From an uncultured Oscillospiraceae bacterium (GTDB taxonomy: Bacteria > Bacillota > Clostridia > Oscillospirales > Ruminococcaceae), in assembly GCA_934454435.1 (NCBI GenBank), contig CAKSGA010000061.1, forward strand, positions 1 through 14,086: a DNA stretch of 14,086 nucleotides. Reading direction: 5' to 3'. Of this stretch, positions 13,401 through 14,086 are shown one piece after another. Positions within the stretch are counted from its first letter, which is position 1. Each line of letters opens with the position of its first letter. The translations under genes and the position numbers were made by a program. The notes beneath the pieces are model-generated. The model searched no databases and was not told the origin of the DNA. It saw nothing but the letters and a program-made list of their open reading frames with translations.

Positions 13401-14086
13401 TACGTCGCTGCTGACGCCCCCGGATTCGCCAAAGCACTTAAGGCTCATATAATAGCAGGTTTTTGTGCCGAATTTGCCGTCTTTTACGTCGGAAGTAACA
13501 ACAACTCCCTTTCCTGCATTCCAGATATCGGGGTTGAAGCTGCCGATTATGCCGAGATTATCGCCGCAAAGGAACTCGGTGCTGTAGGAATTATTATCGC
13601 CTTTGTTGTATATTTGAGCCGTGCCATTGATAAGGTTTATCGACCCGCTGACATCCATGTCAAACCGGCAATGGCTCAATTCTGAGCTGCCGCCATAGGA
13701 AACGCTGAGGCCATATCCGCAGATACCGCCGACCATTGCAGAGCCTGTGAAACCGCTGACCTTGCCAACGCTTACACAATATACGACAACAGGGTCTTTA
13801 CCATACATTTCTCCGCAAATGCCGCCTATATAATTCTTACCGCTTACATCAGCCGAGTTAAAGCAGTTGGATATTGTGGCATAGTTTGTGCCGCATATAC
13901 CGCCAACCTTGCCTTCACGCCGCGTGCTCTCCGATTGCTTTACTTCACCATCAAAGGAGCAGCTGTAAATCGTGCCTTCATTCTTTGCGCAGATACCGCC
14001 GATATACTCCTCGCCGGTAACTTCGCCGCTTACAGCGAGGTTCATTATCAGACCCTTGTTCGTTCCGAACAGACCGACTAAATCAT
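10404..14086 (-). CDS. Large secreted GLUG-repeat protein with C-terminal type I dockerin (partial)
   Basis: The frame is open to the window edge; the ATG at 14045 is internal, since upstream codons continue a repeat (LVGLFGTNKGLIMNLAVSGE). The visible part has 1226 residues. From the edge to about 12770 it carries GLUG-type repeats (for example YIGGICAKNEGTIYSCSFDG and VGGICGTNYATISNC), known from bacterial surface and adhesin-like proteins. About 11640-12600 holds Ig-like or MBG-like beta domains. About 11150-11450 is a Cys/His module with CETC, CEYC and CTVC pairs, followed by a Gly-rich linker. The last 58 residues (10407-10582) are a dockerin with two calcium loops, DFDNNGILDIYD and DLNGDGQVNCAD. 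Dockerins bind cohesins, so the protein could dock to a cellulosome or cell-surface scaffold. No catalytic domain is visible. The 5' end and signal peptide lie outside the window. Confidence 0.9.
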   Translation of the reverse strand, partial: DLVGLFGTNKGLIMNLAVSGEVTGEEYIGGICAKNEGTIYSCSFDGEVKQSESTRREGKVGGICGTNYATISNCFNSADVSGKNYIGGICGEMYGKDPVVVYCVSVGKVSGFTGSAMVGGICGYGLSVSYGGSSELSHCRFDMDVSGSINLINGTAQIYNKGDNNSYSTEFLCGDNLGIIGSFNPDIWNAGKGVVVTSDVKDGKFGTKTCYYMSLKCFGESGGVSSDVFNFAYAGGSADWQPYTLISSEDVFRTYWQWDVKWSENFVLGDDITLACSLAPNDVIQTSLSTGTFSGMFSGNGHTVTMTDDSTCGLFGTNKGTIINLAVKGNIDSSVGSSTDNYSGGICAVNDGTIYGCSFDGKIYGGANNTGAVCGLNNKTISNCFALANVEGTNGLVGGIAALGKEGSELKSCYFVGTALNNSKVGLISISPSENCYYNKEVCEYDEEESGTALTTLEMTSNGALTKMKLTDSVWEKRLNDTENGVAYYPSLKGSTYVPSVKYVKKLELNRVGDEEPVYDDDITFTTKATITFENDYYGNDISAEDTTGTFNVKVGGKTIIVADNRFEDTADAAGNVTYKLIYKGSDYFPDDYSEDFIVTVGKKALTGADFDVALPADMVFSNTVKAVTVTAKPGIKGAGKITVKYYGENGREAEPVSAGTYTFKIDAAGGGNYKAASGLTADSWKFTIEKAGAETLPDTGISYRWSTDKDITVSVAGLPENMGQVTVLRTKKDGTISAGIIPGSCYSDGKFTFHLGPNTVDDIGKTGSFTITLASDNYESVTFTVKITLTAKDNQDAPDPAAFYVVFTNDGSELTATIKTRLNGVEYSFDGKTWSNVKTTAVAHLKDVTAYLRFKETDELNASEAVFKTVNSGHGKLVHHSAVQATCQNTGNIEYWECETCAKFYNDEAAATEVSLADVVIAKTDHKWSVKYAYDKNGHWHKCEYCNAVTETESHVSSGEATAKKAEYCTVCGYIITPRKGGGGSGGHVSDGTHNRDNTTESNPSINGVQKTWSDIVADLGRQNGGSVTISMSGETTVPAEVIKAIADRKLKVEFVYDSTKSWLVDGAKITTVSAADLSLFPGSVDAGSLRGVSGGKYRISADIPAEIRFTFLKRYAGEFANVYKLVDGRLVFQTCVKLAEDGTAVIPGMSAPGEYAVMVCRYSDRQGDFDNNGILDIYDAVALLRYSAGLDSGVSLQLIDLNGDGQVNCADASTVLRWLVGLSA
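13003..13152 (-). repeat. Coding repeat, GLUG module copy 2
   Basis: This segment encodes GLFGTNKGTIINLAVKGNI, then YSGGICAVNDGTIYGCSFDG. It matches the segment at 13948-14081, both as protein and as DNA; CCATCAAAGGAGCAG is shared exactly at 13003 and 13948. The offset is 945 bp, so a whole multi-repeat block was probably duplicated inside the gene. Confidence 0.7.
13948..14081 (-). repeat. Coding repeat, GLUG module copy 1
   Basis: This segment encodes GLFGTNKGLIMNLAVSGEV, then YIGGICAKNEGTIYSCSFDG. It is the partner of the 13003-13152 copy at an offset of about 945 bp, slightly shorter because the spacer between the two motifs lacks some codons. The frame continues beyond the edge, so more copies may follow. 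Confidence 0.7.

Noticed and set aside
13179..13685. Plus-strand open frame of 168 codons
   Set aside because: It is antisense to the GLUG repeat protein, whose repeats make long shadow frames likely. It has no domain pattern or ribosome binding site.
10404..14086. CRISPR-like repeats in the right part of the window
   Set aside because: The repeats are coding, imperfect, far apart and in frame with the GLUG protein. No regular repeat-spacer unit exists.

Overview
The window looks like a chromosomal accessory region of a Gram-positive gut or rumen Firmicute, most likely Ruminococcus or a close relative. The evidence is a type I dockerin on a very large secreted GLUG-repeat protein, a GH5 beta-glucanase, a Trep_Strep-type ECF transporter operon with its own AraC regulator, GGAGG ribosome binding sites and sigma-A type promoters with 17-bp spacers. 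The genus is inferred from gene content, not from a marker gene.

Layout. (1) 1-1690, minus strand: a TetR regulator followed by a MacB/LolD-type ABC ATPase that is coupled (TAATG) to the gene cut by the left edge. Four copies of the palindrome ATAACACTGTTAT (one slightly degenerate) lie in front of these two genes, one of them on the -10 box of tetR. This looks like a self-regulated export or stress module. (2) 1765-5201, plus strand: a promoter, a structured leader with a 20-codon ORF, an ECF S component, an ECF T component and duplicated ECF ATPase that are fused and broken by an internal deletion, and an AraC regulator. (3) 5160-5647: joined gene pieces, apparently the head of an ABC exporter-like protein, the tail of L-rhamnose isomerase and the head of rhamnulose-1-phosphate aldolase. 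(4) 5724-9754: an intact GH5 lipoprotein, a convergent AraC regulator, a PfkB sugar kinase resembling fructoselysine 6-kinase, and an AraC regulator that seems to lack its N-terminal part. (5) 9826-10403: the head of rhamnulokinase (rhaB) abutting an antisense scrap of an SNF2-type helicase, then two very strong hairpins. (6) 10404-14086, minus strand: the C-terminal 1226 residues of a GLUG-repeat, dockerin-bearing surface protein that runs off the right edge.

How it fits together. The intact genes suggest a plant-polysaccharide degrader: GH5 hydrolase, dockerin protein, AraC regulators and a sugar kinase. The most striking property is the number of abrupt gene-to-gene junctions (about 2957, 5290, 5497, 5560, 5641, 9757 and 10068). 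Each leaves a clean gene head or tail with its neighbour missing. A rhamnose operon (rhaB, rhaA, rhaD) and an ECF operon both appear to have been eroded by deletions. Real deletion scars and assembly chimeras cannot be told apart from one sequence. I saw no CRISPR array, tRNA, rRNA or transposase, and no convincing new defence or mobile system.
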